Source of the DNA: Planctomycetota bacterium
Lineage (GTDB): Bacteria; Planctomycetota; UBA1135; UBA2386
Assembly (NCBI GenBank): GCA_016713175.1
Contig: JADJPQ010000027.1
Span: 62,001-126,000 of the forward strand
DNA length: 64,000 bases
Direction: 5' to 3'
In this document: positions 33,339 to 40,389 of the stretch, in pieces
Layout of the letters: each line of letters starts with the position of its first letter
Position numbering within the stretch: position 1 is the stretch's first letter
Notes under the pieces: model-generated
Databases searched by the model: none
Told to the model about the DNA's origin: nothing
Seen by the model: the letters and a program-made list of their open reading frames with translations, nothing else
Program-made: the position numbers and the translations under genes

Positions 33339-34913
33339 TCAGCGAACCCAGCTCTCGAGCGCTGGCGTTGCCACGTAGCCGTCACCGACGGTCGGGTCGA
33401 GCACGAAAGCCTGGCTGCGCAGCACCTGGCCGGCAATCGCCGGATCGTTCGGCACGGCGATCAGGACCTCCGCCATGCCAACCGCCGGCACACCCACCCC
33501 ACCGTTGGTCAACAACGGCGTCGTGACGATCGGCTGCTGCAGGTACAGCCGCGCCCCGCCGAACGGCTGGTCGACGAGCGGTTGGAACGACGTGAACAGC
33601 CCACCGACGCTGCCACCGGGCGCGCCGCCGATGACCAGGAAGAACCTCCGACCGATGCCAGCAAGCCTGCCGCCCACGAGCCACGGCACGTGCCCGCCGC
33701 CGCCAGCACTGCCAACCCCGGCATGCGTGTGCCCTTCCAGCACCCAGGCGCGCACGTCCGTGCCGTTCGCCCCGGTCTTGGCGAGCACGAGGGCGCCGTC
33801 CGGCGCCGTCCACAGACCGCGGCCGGCGTCGCCGTCGAGCAGCCGCCAGTGGGCACCGAAGTCGTCGGTCTGGATCACCACCCCCGGCAACGGCAACTGG
33901 TCCGAGGTGAACGCGAAATGCACGAAGCCGGCGTCGATCGTCGTTCGCGCCGTGACCGCGACGGAGCGCCACTGCGGCACCGAGTACGGAACGGCAAGCC
34001 AACTGTCGCCGCCGTCGTTCGACGACTGCAGCAACACGTCATTCGGCAGCGAGGTGCCGCGGCGCCCCACCAGCAGCACATGCGGGCCGGTGATCGCGAG
34101 GTCGGCCACATGGGTGATGCCATGGCCGCCGACGGCGCTCCAGGTGATGCCCCGGTCGTTGGAGCGCCGGATCTGGCCGTCGGTGTCGACGACAAGCAGC
34201 AGGTTCAAGTCGCCGACCGCGCGCAGCAGCGGCACCGGGGAGAGTTCGCGCGGCGCCGGCAGCCAGGTGGCGCCGCCGTCGATCGAACGCTGGTACAACG
34301 TGGCCGGCGGCGCCGTCAGTCGCGCCCAGAACACATGCATCTCCGCACCGAGCGCGACCACGATCGGCTCGGTGATCAGCGCCGTCGCCGCACCCGGCCC
34401 CAGCTGCTGGTCCTGTGCCTGCCAGGTGCGGCCGCCATCAGTCGAACGATTGGCCCACACTGCGCCGCCGGCGCGCTGTTCGCGCCACACGACGTTCAGC
34501 ACCTGACCGGCCTGATGCAGCCTCGGCTCCGGCGCCGTCATCGAGTTGGAGTCCTGGCTGACCCGCACGCCCGGCGTCCAGGTGGCGCCGCGATCGCGCG
34601 ACGAGATCACGAACGGCCCGGCCCACCAGACCGAGACCGCGATGTGCACGTCGGGGCCGTCGGTGACCACGTCGCCGAGCGCCTGGGCCCACGCCAGCGG
34701 CAGTTCGCGCACAGGCCAGGTCCGACCGCCATCGACCGAGCGGGCGTAGTGGATGAACCCGGCGGGGGTCCTGCCGACGGCATGCAGTTCGGGGCCACTG
34801 CGCGCGATCCGGATCGAGTCGAGCGGCGCGGTCGGATTGAGCAGCACGGCGTGGTCGGGGATCTGGGCGGAGCAGACCGTGCCGATCAGGGCGAACGGCA
34901 TGCCGCGCCACAT
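33339..34913 (-). CDS. Secreted BNR/sialidase-like beta-propeller
   Basis: 524 residues from ATG 34913, which gives a short signal MWRGMPFALIGTVCSAQ; GTG 34928 is an alternative. BNR (Asp-box) motifs S-x-D-x-G-x-T-W recur: SVDGGRTWPV, SRDRGATWTP, STDGGRTWQA, SIDGGATWLP, SNDRGITWSA and SNDGGDSWLA, evenly spaced as in a six-bladed propeller. I cannot place the sialidase catalytic Arg triad or Tyr/Glu pair, so it may be a non-enzymatic propeller. The C-terminal ~150 residues are beta-rich and resemble other secreted proteins of this window. Probably extracellular. Confidence 0.82.
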   Translation of the reverse strand: MWRGMPFALIGTVCSAQIPDHAVLLNPTAPLDSIRIARSGPELHAVGRTPAGFIHYARSVDGGRTWPVRELPLAWAQALGDVVTDGPDVHIAVSVWWAGPFVISSRDRGATWTPGVRVSQDSNSMTAPEPRLHQAGQVLNVVWREQRAGGAVWANRSTDGGRTWQAQDQQLGPGAATALITEPIVVALGAEMHVFWARLTAPPATLYQRSIDGGATWLPAPRELSPVPLLRAVGDLNLLLVVDTDGQIRRSNDRGITWSAVGGHGITHVADLAITGPHVLLVGRRGTSLPNDVLLQSSNDGGDSWLAVPYSVPQWRSVAVTARTTIDAGFVHFAFTSDQLPLPGVVIQTDDFGAHWRLLDGDAGRGLWTAPDGALVLAKTGANGTDVRAWVLEGHTHAGVGSAGGGGHVPWLVGGRLAGIGRRFFLVIGGAPGGSVGGLFTSFQPLVDQPFGGARLYLQQPIVTTPLLTNGGVGVPAVGMAEVLIAVPNDPAIAGQVLRSQAFVLDPTVGDGYVATPALESWVR

Positions 34914-35080
34914 CTGGGTGGAGTTCACGCGGATATCCTGCGCCACGGACGGAACGAGCCCGAGGTGGCCCGAGTGCGCACGCGATCTTGGCTTGCGCCG
35001 CACACCGACCCACCGACCCGCGCGCCCTGGTTGACCGGCATCGGGAAGACCGGCAAGCTCATGAGACCGCTGACCGCGGC

Positions 35081-36295
35081 ATGAGGAACGCAATGAACGG
35101 CACGGAACCCGCACGCGCCTTCGGCGGCGCGACTGCCCTGCTGATGGCCCTGACCACGTTGCTGCCAGCCCAGCAGTTCGAAGCACCGGTCCTGCTCACG
35201 TCGGGAGGGGCACCGATCGATGTCGACATCGGGCACTCGGCGCCGTTCGTCACCGACTGGGATGGCGACGGCAAGAAGGACCTGCTCGTCGGTCAGTACG
35301 GCCAGGGCAGACTGCGGGTCTACCGCAACATCGGCACGCACGCGAGTCCTGTGTTCGATGGCTTCGAGTGGTTTCGAGCCGGCGGCGACATCGCCCGGAT
35401 CTGGACCAATTGATGCGTCGGCTTCGGTCCACAGTTGGTGGACCTAGACCGCGATGGGCAGCGCGACGTGATCACCGGCTCATGGCCAGGTCGGATCCAT
35501 TGGTTCCCCGGCAGCGACGGCGGGTCGTTCGCTCGCGGTCGCACGCTGCGGCATGCCGACGGCACCGAGATCGAACCGGGCCGCGCATCGGCGGCTTTCG
35601 CCGCCGACTGGAACGCGGACGGCCACGTCGATCTGCTCGTTGGCAACATTGCGGGCGCCATCGTCTGGCTACCCGGACTCGCGTCCGAGAGTGCACCGGT
35701 CTTCGGCCCGGCGCTCCCGATCGAGGTCGAGGGCAAGCCGCTGTCCGTCGGCAATGACGGTGCACCTGCCGTCGCCGATTGGGACGGCGACGGGCGAGCC
35801 GACCTTCTGGTCGGCGATGGCCATGGCGCGGTGCAATGGTTCCGCAACACCGGCGCCAGCATTCCCGAGCTCGCGCGGCCGCTGACGTTGATCCAGGCGC
35901 CCGTGGCGACGACCAGGGCCAAACCCGGCGAACCCCGCCCGATTCGCGGCAACCGCGCCAGATTCTGCGTCACCGACTGGAACGAGGATGGCCACCTCGA
36001 CCTGCTCGTCGGCGAATTCGGATCCGGGGTCGGGCAGGCCGCCAAGGCCAACGGTGCCGAACGGGAAGACCTCGAGCGCAAAGGCAACGCGCTGCGCGAA
36101 GCAATCGCCGCAGCCGAACGGGCGCCCGCCGACGAGTCACCCGAGGACCGGGAAGCGCGGATCCAGCGGCGCGACGCGCTGTGCGCCGAGTGGGTGCAGA
36201 TCGACGAGCAGCTGTCGTCGGCCGGATCGACCTGGCTTGGACGCGTGTGGCTGTTCCAACGAACCACGGCCCAGCGCACCGGCGAAGCCCGCTGA
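35081..36295 (+). CDS. Secreted FG-GAP repeat protein with an in-frame TGA; candidate selenoprotein
   Basis: From ATG 35081 (or 35093) the frame gives a signal region (GGATALLMALTTLLPAQ) and an FG-GAP repeat (FVTDWDGDGKKDLLVGQ), reaches TGA at codon 111 (35411-35413), and continues in the same frame to TGA 36293-36295 with further repeats: LVDLDRDGQRDVITGSWPG, FAADWNADGHVDLLVGN, VADWDGDGRADLLVGD and VTDWNEDGHLDLLVG. A charged helix closes the protein (404 codons). The codon after the TGA is Cys and a strong hairpin follows. Either UGA is read as selenocysteine, or a TGC/TGG/CGA codon mutated. Both halves clearly belong to one protein. DxDxDG loops suggest Ca2+ binding. Confidence 0.75.
35411..35444 (+). 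promoter_or_regulatory. TGA codon plus SECIS-like hairpin
   Basis: TGA at 35411-35413 is followed by 12 nt and then a perfect 7-bp stem (GGTCCAC 35426-35432, GTGGACC 35438-35444) with loop AGTTG. The loop starts 20 nt after the TGA and has G among its first two bases. Published rules for bacterial SECIS elements ask for a stem of 4-16 bp, a loop of 3-14 nt with G in the first two positions and a TGA-to-loop distance of about 16-37 nt; all are met. E. coli fdhF has 11 nt between UGA and the upper stem. Confidence 0.5.
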
Positions 36296-36320
36296 GAACG
36301 AGGCAAGGTTGGAATTGCCG

Positions 36321-36355
36321 ATTGCCCAGAGGCGCGTCCCGCGCCTCTGGGCAAT
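36321..36355. terminator. Perfect 16-bp hairpin between the FG-GAP gene and ssrA
   Basis: ATTGCCCAGAGGCGCG pairs perfectly with CGCGCCTCTGGGCAAT across a TCC loop. It begins 25 bp after the FG-GAP stop, on the far side of ssrA's own hairpin. No T run follows on either strand. The position suits a shared terminator for the convergent genes; the length and perfection also fit a mobile palindromic repeat. Confidence 0.55.
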
Positions 36356-36380
36356 CCCGATGCGGGGCGCCGAAGCCGAT

Positions 36381-36407
36381 CCCCCCGCGCGCGGAGCGCG
36401 CGGGGGG
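36381..36407 (-). terminator. Strong GC hairpin directly after tmRNA
   Basis: Six C and GCGCGC pair with GCGCGC and six G around a GGA loop: a 12-bp perfect stem starting 3 nt past the 3' end of tmRNA. No T tract is present, but the strength and position make it the likely ssrA terminator. Confidence 0.6.
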
Positions 36408-36410
36408 GAT

Positions 36411-36758
36411 TGGTGGAGGCGGCGGGAATTGAACCCGCGTCCCAAGACGCCCCGACCAAGGCCTCTACGTGCGTAGACCGTCGTTTGGTGTCATCGCCGC
36501 GGCTCCGACGACCAGGATCCGCGTCGATCAGCCCGACATTGTCTCGTCGCCAACGGGCCGAGCAGCCGTTCGCGACCAGCCTGCTGTGTATCGCCTTGGC
36601 CCCCCGCAGGCGAAGGGACCTCGGCGTCGTCACCTATTCCTAGGCGGCGAGAGCGTAGTGCTGGTTGGCACTTCAGTTTTCCGGCGGTTTTACGAGGGAT
36701 CCGGACCTCGGCACGCCACCCTGGCCGTGACAGCGTCCGGTCGAAGCCGGTCGCCCCC
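36411..36758 (-). ncRNA. ssrA: Transfer-messenger RNA (tmRNA), tag ANQHYALAA
   Basis: The minus strand starts GGGGGCGACCGGCTTCGACC, the conserved tmRNA 5' end, and ends in a tRNA-like T arm (GGTTCAATTCCC) with CGCCTCC A and an encoded CCA. The 7-bp acceptor closes with one G-T pair. The tag reading frame lies at 36640-36669: GCC AAC CAG CAC TAC GCT CTC GCC GCC TAG, encoding ANQHYALAA. The LAA end is the usual degradation signal. tmRNA with SmpB frees ribosomes stalled on broken mRNAs and tags the product. smpB lies 1.1 kb away on the same strand. Length 348 nt is normal. Confidence 0.96.
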
Positions 36759-36776
36759 AGGCAGACTGACCAGCTG

Positions 36777-36805
36777 CTTATCGGCGATCCCGCCGCGCGG
36801 CGCAA
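36777..36805 (-). promoter_or_regulatory. Weak candidate promoter of ssrA
   Basis: On the minus strand TTGCGC and GATAAG are 17 nt apart, with the -10 box 18 nt before the mature 5' end. A short 5' leader would be removed by RNase P. Box matches are only 3/6 and 4/6. Confidence 0.33.
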
Positions 36806-36868
36806 GGCCGGTGTCGAGTTCACGCTCCCGCGCTGGCGCGGCGGTCTTCCGCACGCGACGATGCCACC

Positions 36869-37099
36869 ATGGATTGGCGCGACCGCATCACGGCCACCGC
36901 CGACGTCAGCCACGGCCGCGCCTGCATCAAGGGCACGCGAGTGATGGTCTCGGTCATCCTCGACAACCTCGCCGCCGGCTCGAGCAAGGAACCGATCCTC
37001 GCCAATCATCCGTCCCTCGTTCTCGACGATGTCGACGCCGCGATCCGCCACGCCGCGGCAGCGGTGCCAACCCGCCACGAGCCACGACAACCCCGATGA
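36869..37099 (+). CDS. DUF433 (VapB-like antitoxin-type) protein
   Basis: 76 residues from ATG 36869. The DUF433 pattern is clear: WRDRITATADVSHGRACIKG, then TRVMVSVILDNLAAGSS and a C-terminal helix (VDAAIRHAAAAV), close to the family core of His-Gly-xx-xI-(K/R)GTR. DUF433 proteins are small helix-turn-helix proteins often paired with PIN-like toxins. No PIN or RNase toxin gene is next to it; its stop instead overlaps the start of an SDR gene as ATGA. It may be an orphan or a regulator. Function of this copy unknown. Confidence 0.82.
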   Translation: MDWRDRITATADVSHGRACIKGTRVMVSVILDNLAAGSSKEPILANHPSLVLDDVDAAIRHAAAAVPTRHEPRQPR

Positions 37100-37839
37100 C
37101 CAGGACCGCCTGGATCACCGGCACCAGCCGCGGCCTCGGCGCCGCGATCGCCCGCCGGCTCGCCGCATCGGACCTGACGATCCTCGGCTTCGCACGCGAC
37201 GACGCCGGCCAACAGCGGACCGCCGATTCCGTCCGCGCCGCCGGTGGCACGTTCCACCCAGTTCGCTGTGATCTCGGCGATCGCCAGCAACGCCGCCGGA
37301 CGTTCGCCGACAGCCTGCAAGAACACGGCCCCGCGAACATCCTGATCCACAACGCCGGCTGGGGCGGCCCGCGACGACCGCTGCTGCACGTCGACGACGA
37401 CCAATGGGATCGCGCGCTCGACCTGAACGTCACCGTCGCGTTCGAACTGACGCGCCTGCTGCTGCCGGCGATGCAGCAGAAGCCGCGCCACGGCCGCATC
37501 GTCCACATCGGTTCGGTGCTGAGCCTGCGCGGTGCCGCCGGTTCGGCCGCCTACATCGCCGCCAAGCATGCCCTGCTCGGGCTGGTGCGCGCTACCGCGG
37601 CCGAATGCCGCAACGACGAGATCACCTGCAACCTGATCTGCCCCGGCTACCTGGCCACCGACATGACCAGGGACGCCGGCGACGCGCTGGGGCCGATGCT
37701 GGCGCGGACCCCGAAAGGGCGGCTTGGCACCGTCGAGGAAGTCGCCGACCTGGTCGCCTGGTTGTGTTCACCGGCAGCCGCGTACGTGCACGGCGCGGCG
37801 CTGTCGGTCGATGGCGGTCTGGGCTGCGACCTCGGCTGA
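37096..37839 (+). CDS. Short-chain dehydrogenase/reductase (SDR)
   Basis: 247 residues from ATG 37096, overlapping the DUF433 stop. Classical SDR signatures: TGTSRGLGAAIA (nucleotide-binding TGxxxGxG), NAGWGGP (the NAG motif), catalytic Ser in HIGSVLS, and YIAAK (Tyr-x3-Lys). The PGY element and a C-terminal SVDGG complete the FabG-like fold. ARDDAG after the second strand suggests NADP(H) over NAD(H). It should reduce a carbonyl or oxidise an alcohol in the cytoplasm. The FabG-like shape does not fix the substrate. Convergent with smpB. Confidence 0.92.
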   Translation: MTRTAWITGTSRGLGAAIARRLAASDLTILGFARDDAGQQRTADSVRAAGGTFHPVRCDLGDRQQRRRTFADSLQEHGPANILIHNAGWGGPRRPLLHVDDDQWDRALDLNVTVAFELTRLLLPAMQQKPRHGRIVHIGSVLSLRGAAGSAAYIAAKHALLGLVRATAAECRNDEITCNLICPGYLATDMTRDAGDALGPMLARTPKGRLGTVEEVADLVAWLCSPAAAYVHGAALSVDGGLGCDLG

Positions 37840-37841
37840 AC

Positions 37842-38324
37842 TCAACGCTCGCGGATCTCACGCCGCGCATCCTTGTCGCGCAGGTGCTGCCGCTTGTCGT
37901 GCGTCTTGCGCCCCTTGCAGACGCCGATCGTGACCTTGGCGAAACCCTTGGTCGAGAACCACACCTTCAGCGGCACCAGCGTCAGCCCCTGCTGCTGCGA
38001 CTTCGCCTGCAACTTCTGGATCTCGCGGCGATGCAGCAGACACTTGCGCTTGCGCTTGGGTTCATGGTTCTGCAGGTTGCCGTGCGAGTACTCCGGGATG
38101 TTGGCGCCGATCAGCCAGCATTCGCCTTCCTGCACCCGTGCATACGACTCGTCCAGCGTCATCTTCCCCTCACGCATCACCTTGACTTCGGTGCCCACGA
38201 GCACCAGCCCGGCGGTGTAGGTCTCCAGCACCTCGTAGTGGAAGCGCGCCTTCTTGTGGTCGCAGACCAGCCGTTCCTCCGGGGAGGGCGACTTGCCGGA
38301 GGCCTTGGCTGGCGCCTTGCTCAT
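37842..38324 (-). CDS. smpB: SsrA-binding protein SmpB
   Basis: 160 residues from ATG 38324, the normal length; the frame opens further upstream without support. Conserved blocks: CDHKKARFHYEVLETYTAGL, then LVGTEVKVMREGKMTLDESY and a basic tail (KGRKTHDKRQHLRDKDARRE) that forms a helix in the ribosome A site. SmpB binds the tRNA-like domain of tmRNA. The gene lies close to ssrA. TACGTT lies 8 nt before the ATG with no Shine-Dalgarno, suggesting a leaderless message. Confidence 0.97.
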   Translation of the reverse strand: MSKAPAKASGKSPSPEERLVCDHKKARFHYEVLETYTAGLVLVGTEVKVMREGKMTLDESYARVQEGECWLIGANIPEYSHGNLQNHEPKRKRKCLLHRREIQKLQAKSQQQGLTLVPLKVWFSTKGFAKVTIGVCKGRKTHDKRQHLRDKDARREIRER

Positions 38325-38411
38325 GACGGGCGAACGTAGGTCGACGGCCGGCCAGAAGGAAGCCTCTTGCAAAGTCGGGAGGGCTGGCTACTCTCTCGCG
38401 CCCCGATCCGC

Positions 38412-38500
38412 GCCCAGATGGCGGAATTGGCAGACGCACTAGGTTCAGGTCCTAGCGGGAGTAACTTCCCATGGAGGTTCAAGTCCTCTTCTGGGCACCA
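38412..38500 (+). tRNA. tRNA-Leu, anticodon CAG, CCA encoded
   Basis: A class II tRNA with a long variable arm. Acceptor GCCCAGA pairs with TCTGGGC, the D arm is GGCGGAATTGGCAGACGC, the anticodon stem CTAGG/CCTAG holds loop TTCAGGT (anticodon CAG), and the T arm has GGTTCAAGTCC. The 3' ACCA is encoded. It decodes CUG. A rho-independent terminator follows 11 nt after the CCA. Confidence 0.96.
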
Positions 38501-38511
38501 CTCGGCAACCG

Positions 38512-38555
38512 ACACCCCTGCGAGCGCACGCCGCGCGCAGGGGTGTTCTCGTTTT
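38512..38555 (+). terminator. Rho-independent terminator of tRNA-Leu
   Basis: An 11-bp perfect stem (ACACCCCTGCG/CGCAGGGGTGT) with a 13-nt loop is followed by TCTCGTTTT. It is the most canonical terminator of the window and separates the tRNA from the dus gene. Confidence 0.8.
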
Positions 38556-38601
38556 GCGAAGCCGGGTTCCTGGCTCCCCAACCTGCCAACAACCCCACCC
38601 G

Positions 38602-39774
38602 ATGCGTTCCGAACTGAACCGCGACGTCCAGCCCGCCGCGCCCGGTGAGTTTGCGCCGTTGCGGATCGGCCCGCTGACGATCGACCCGCCGATCGTGCTG
38701 GCGCCGATGGCCGGCGTCACCAATGCATCGTTCCGCACGTTGTGCCGCCGCTACTCAGGCGATCAGTGCCTGTACGTCAGCGAGATGATCACCGCGCGCG
38801 CGTTCGTCGAACGCAATGCCAAGACGATGCAACTCGCGTCGTTCGGCCCGGACGAACAGAACCGGAAGAGCATCCAGCTCTATGGCACGCAACCGCAGAC
38901 GCTGGCGGCGGCGACGAAGATCCTGGTCGAGGAATGGGGCGTGCACCACATCGACATGAACTTCGGTTGCCCGGTGCGCAAGGTCACTGCCGCCGGCGGT
39001 GGCGCGGCGATCCCGGCGCGACCGAAACTGCTGGCCTCGATCGTACGCGCCGTCGTGCAGGCGGCGGGTGCGGTGCCGGTGACGATCAAGTTCCGCAAAG
39101 GCATCGACGATTCGCTGCTGACGTTCCTGGACGCCGGCCGGATCGGCGAACAGGAAGGCGCGCGCGCCGTCGCCTTGCACGCGCGGACCGCCGCCCAGTT
39201 GTATTCGGGCGAAGCCGACTGGACCGCGATCGCGACGCTGAAGCAGCACGTGCGTTCGATCCCGGTGCTCGGCAACGGCGACATCTTCGAGAGCTGGGAC
39301 GCGCTGCGGATGCTGCGCACGACCGGTTGCGACGGCGTCGTCGTCGGCCGCGGCTGCCTCGGCCGGCCGTGGTTGTTCGGCGAACTGTGCGCGGTGCTGC
39401 GCGGCCAGCAACCGCCGCCGCCACCCGACCTCGGCGGCGTCGTCGACGCGTTGCGCGAACACGCGCGGCTGCTGGCGGAGTTCTTCGGCGAACGGCTCGG
39501 GATGCAGCAGATCCGCAAGTTCACCGGCTGGTACCTGAAGGGCTTCCCGCACACCAAGCGCCATCTGCCGGCGATGCACATGGTCAGGACGTTGGCCGAT
39601 CTGGAAGGGCTGCTGGCGGTGCTGCCGCGCGACGTGCCGTATCCGGAGATCGCATTGCGCGCGCGCCGCTGCAAGGACGGCCATACCCAGGAAGTGTCGC
39701 TGCCGCCGGGTTTCCTCACCTGCCGCGACGAGGATCTCGTGGTCGAGGACCCGGCCGAGATGGACGGCGGCTGA
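38602..39774 (+). CDS. tRNA dihydrouridine synthase (DusB-like)
   Basis: 390 residues from ATG 38602, since an earlier in-frame Met overlaps the tRNA terminator. TIM-barrel FMN enzyme: PPIVLAPMAGVTNASFRTLC opens the fold, YVSEMITARAF follows, then QLYGTQPQTLAAATK, the active-site block HHIDMNFGCPVRKVTAAGGG (Cys is the proton donor), FRKGID, ALHARTAAQLYSGEADW and GNGDIFES. The C-terminal helical tRNA-binding domain carries MQQIRKFTGWYLKGFP. The enzyme reduces U to dihydrouridine in the tRNA D arm with NADPH. The next gene is convergent. Confidence 0.93.
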   Translation: MRSELNRDVQPAAPGEFAPLRIGPLTIDPPIVLAPMAGVTNASFRTLCRRYSGDQCLYVSEMITARAFVERNAKTMQLASFGPDEQNRKSIQLYGTQPQTLAAATKILVEEWGVHHIDMNFGCPVRKVTAAGGGAAIPARPKLLASIVRAVVQAAGAVPVTIKFRKGIDDSLLTFLDAGRIGEQEGARAVALHARTAAQLYSGEADWTAIATLKQHVRSIPVLGNGDIFESWDALRMLRTTGCDGVVVGRGCLGRPWLFGELCAVLRGQQPPPPPDLGGVVDALREHARLLAEFFGERLGMQQIRKFTGWYLKGFPHTKRHLPAMHMVRTLADLEGLLAVLPRDVPYPEIALRARRCKDGHTQEVSLPPGFLTCRDEDLVVEDPAEMDGG

Positions 39775-39784
39775 TCGGCCGCGT

Positions 39785-40342
39785 TCAGCGCGAACCGTCG
39801 CCGGCGGCGAACGCCGCCAGCCGCTGACCGAACTCGGCCAGCACCTCGACGATCACCTGCACCGATTCGGGGTCGAACCGGCCGGTGTGTTCGAGCAGAT
39901 CGAGGGCGTCGGCGGCACCGCTCTGCATCGCGGCGACGATCGCGCCGCGGACCCGGGGACCGTCCCACGAACCGGCACGCAGTCGCGCCACCTGGTTCTG
40001 TTCGGACAGCAACCGGCTGAGGAACTCGCCGACGGTCGGCATCGCCTCGTCGATCGGCAGCCGTGACGGCGGCATCGATTCGAGTTCTAGCTGGCTGCGC
40101 GTCGCCGCCAGCACCCGTTCGCGCAGCACCTGCAGCGCGATGCCACGGCCGGCATGCAGCCGGACCTCGTCGGTGGCGACGACGGGCAACCGACCCGGCC
40201 CCGCCGGACGCCGCTCTTGCTTCCCACCGTACGAGGATTTGCCGCCCGCACCGCGGTCGGTGACCGACGAGACACTACCGAGCGGGACATCGACCATCGC
40301 AACCTCCAGCGCCGTGGACTTGGCGTTCTCATTCTCGGACAT
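39785..40342 (-). CDS. Hypothetical protein, helical C-terminal half
   Basis: 185 residues from ATG 40342. The first ~55 residues are polar and Gly-rich (GAGGKSSYGGKQERRPAGPG) and likely disordered. The rest is helical with Leu/Ala periodicity (ALQVLRERVLAATRSQLELE, SGAADALDLLEHTG, VQVIVEVLAEFGQRLA). No signal peptide, membrane helix or catalytic motif. It shows some resemblance to small helical domains seen in flagellar or motility-linked proteins, but not enough to assign. It is a single gene, head-to-head with the kelch gene across 47 bp. Confidence 0.6.
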   Translation of the reverse strand: MSENENAKSTALEVAMVDVPLGSVSSVTDRGAGGKSSYGGKQERRPAGPGRLPVVATDEVRLHAGRGIALQVLRERVLAATRSQLELESMPPSRLPIDEAMPTVGEFLSRLLSEQNQVARLRAGSWDGPRVRGAIVAAMQSGAADALDLLEHTGRFDPESVQVIVEVLAEFGQRLAAFAAGDGSR

Positions 40343-40389
40343 CCGCCGGCCGACTTGAGGCCGGGGCAGCGGCTACGCTTGCCGGGACC

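Noticed and set aside
35435..36295. Separate gene starting at GTG 35435
   Set aside because: The coding pattern continues directly upstream of this GTG to the TGA and beyond in the same frame, starting in the middle of an FG-GAP repeat; there is no signal peptide or RBS.
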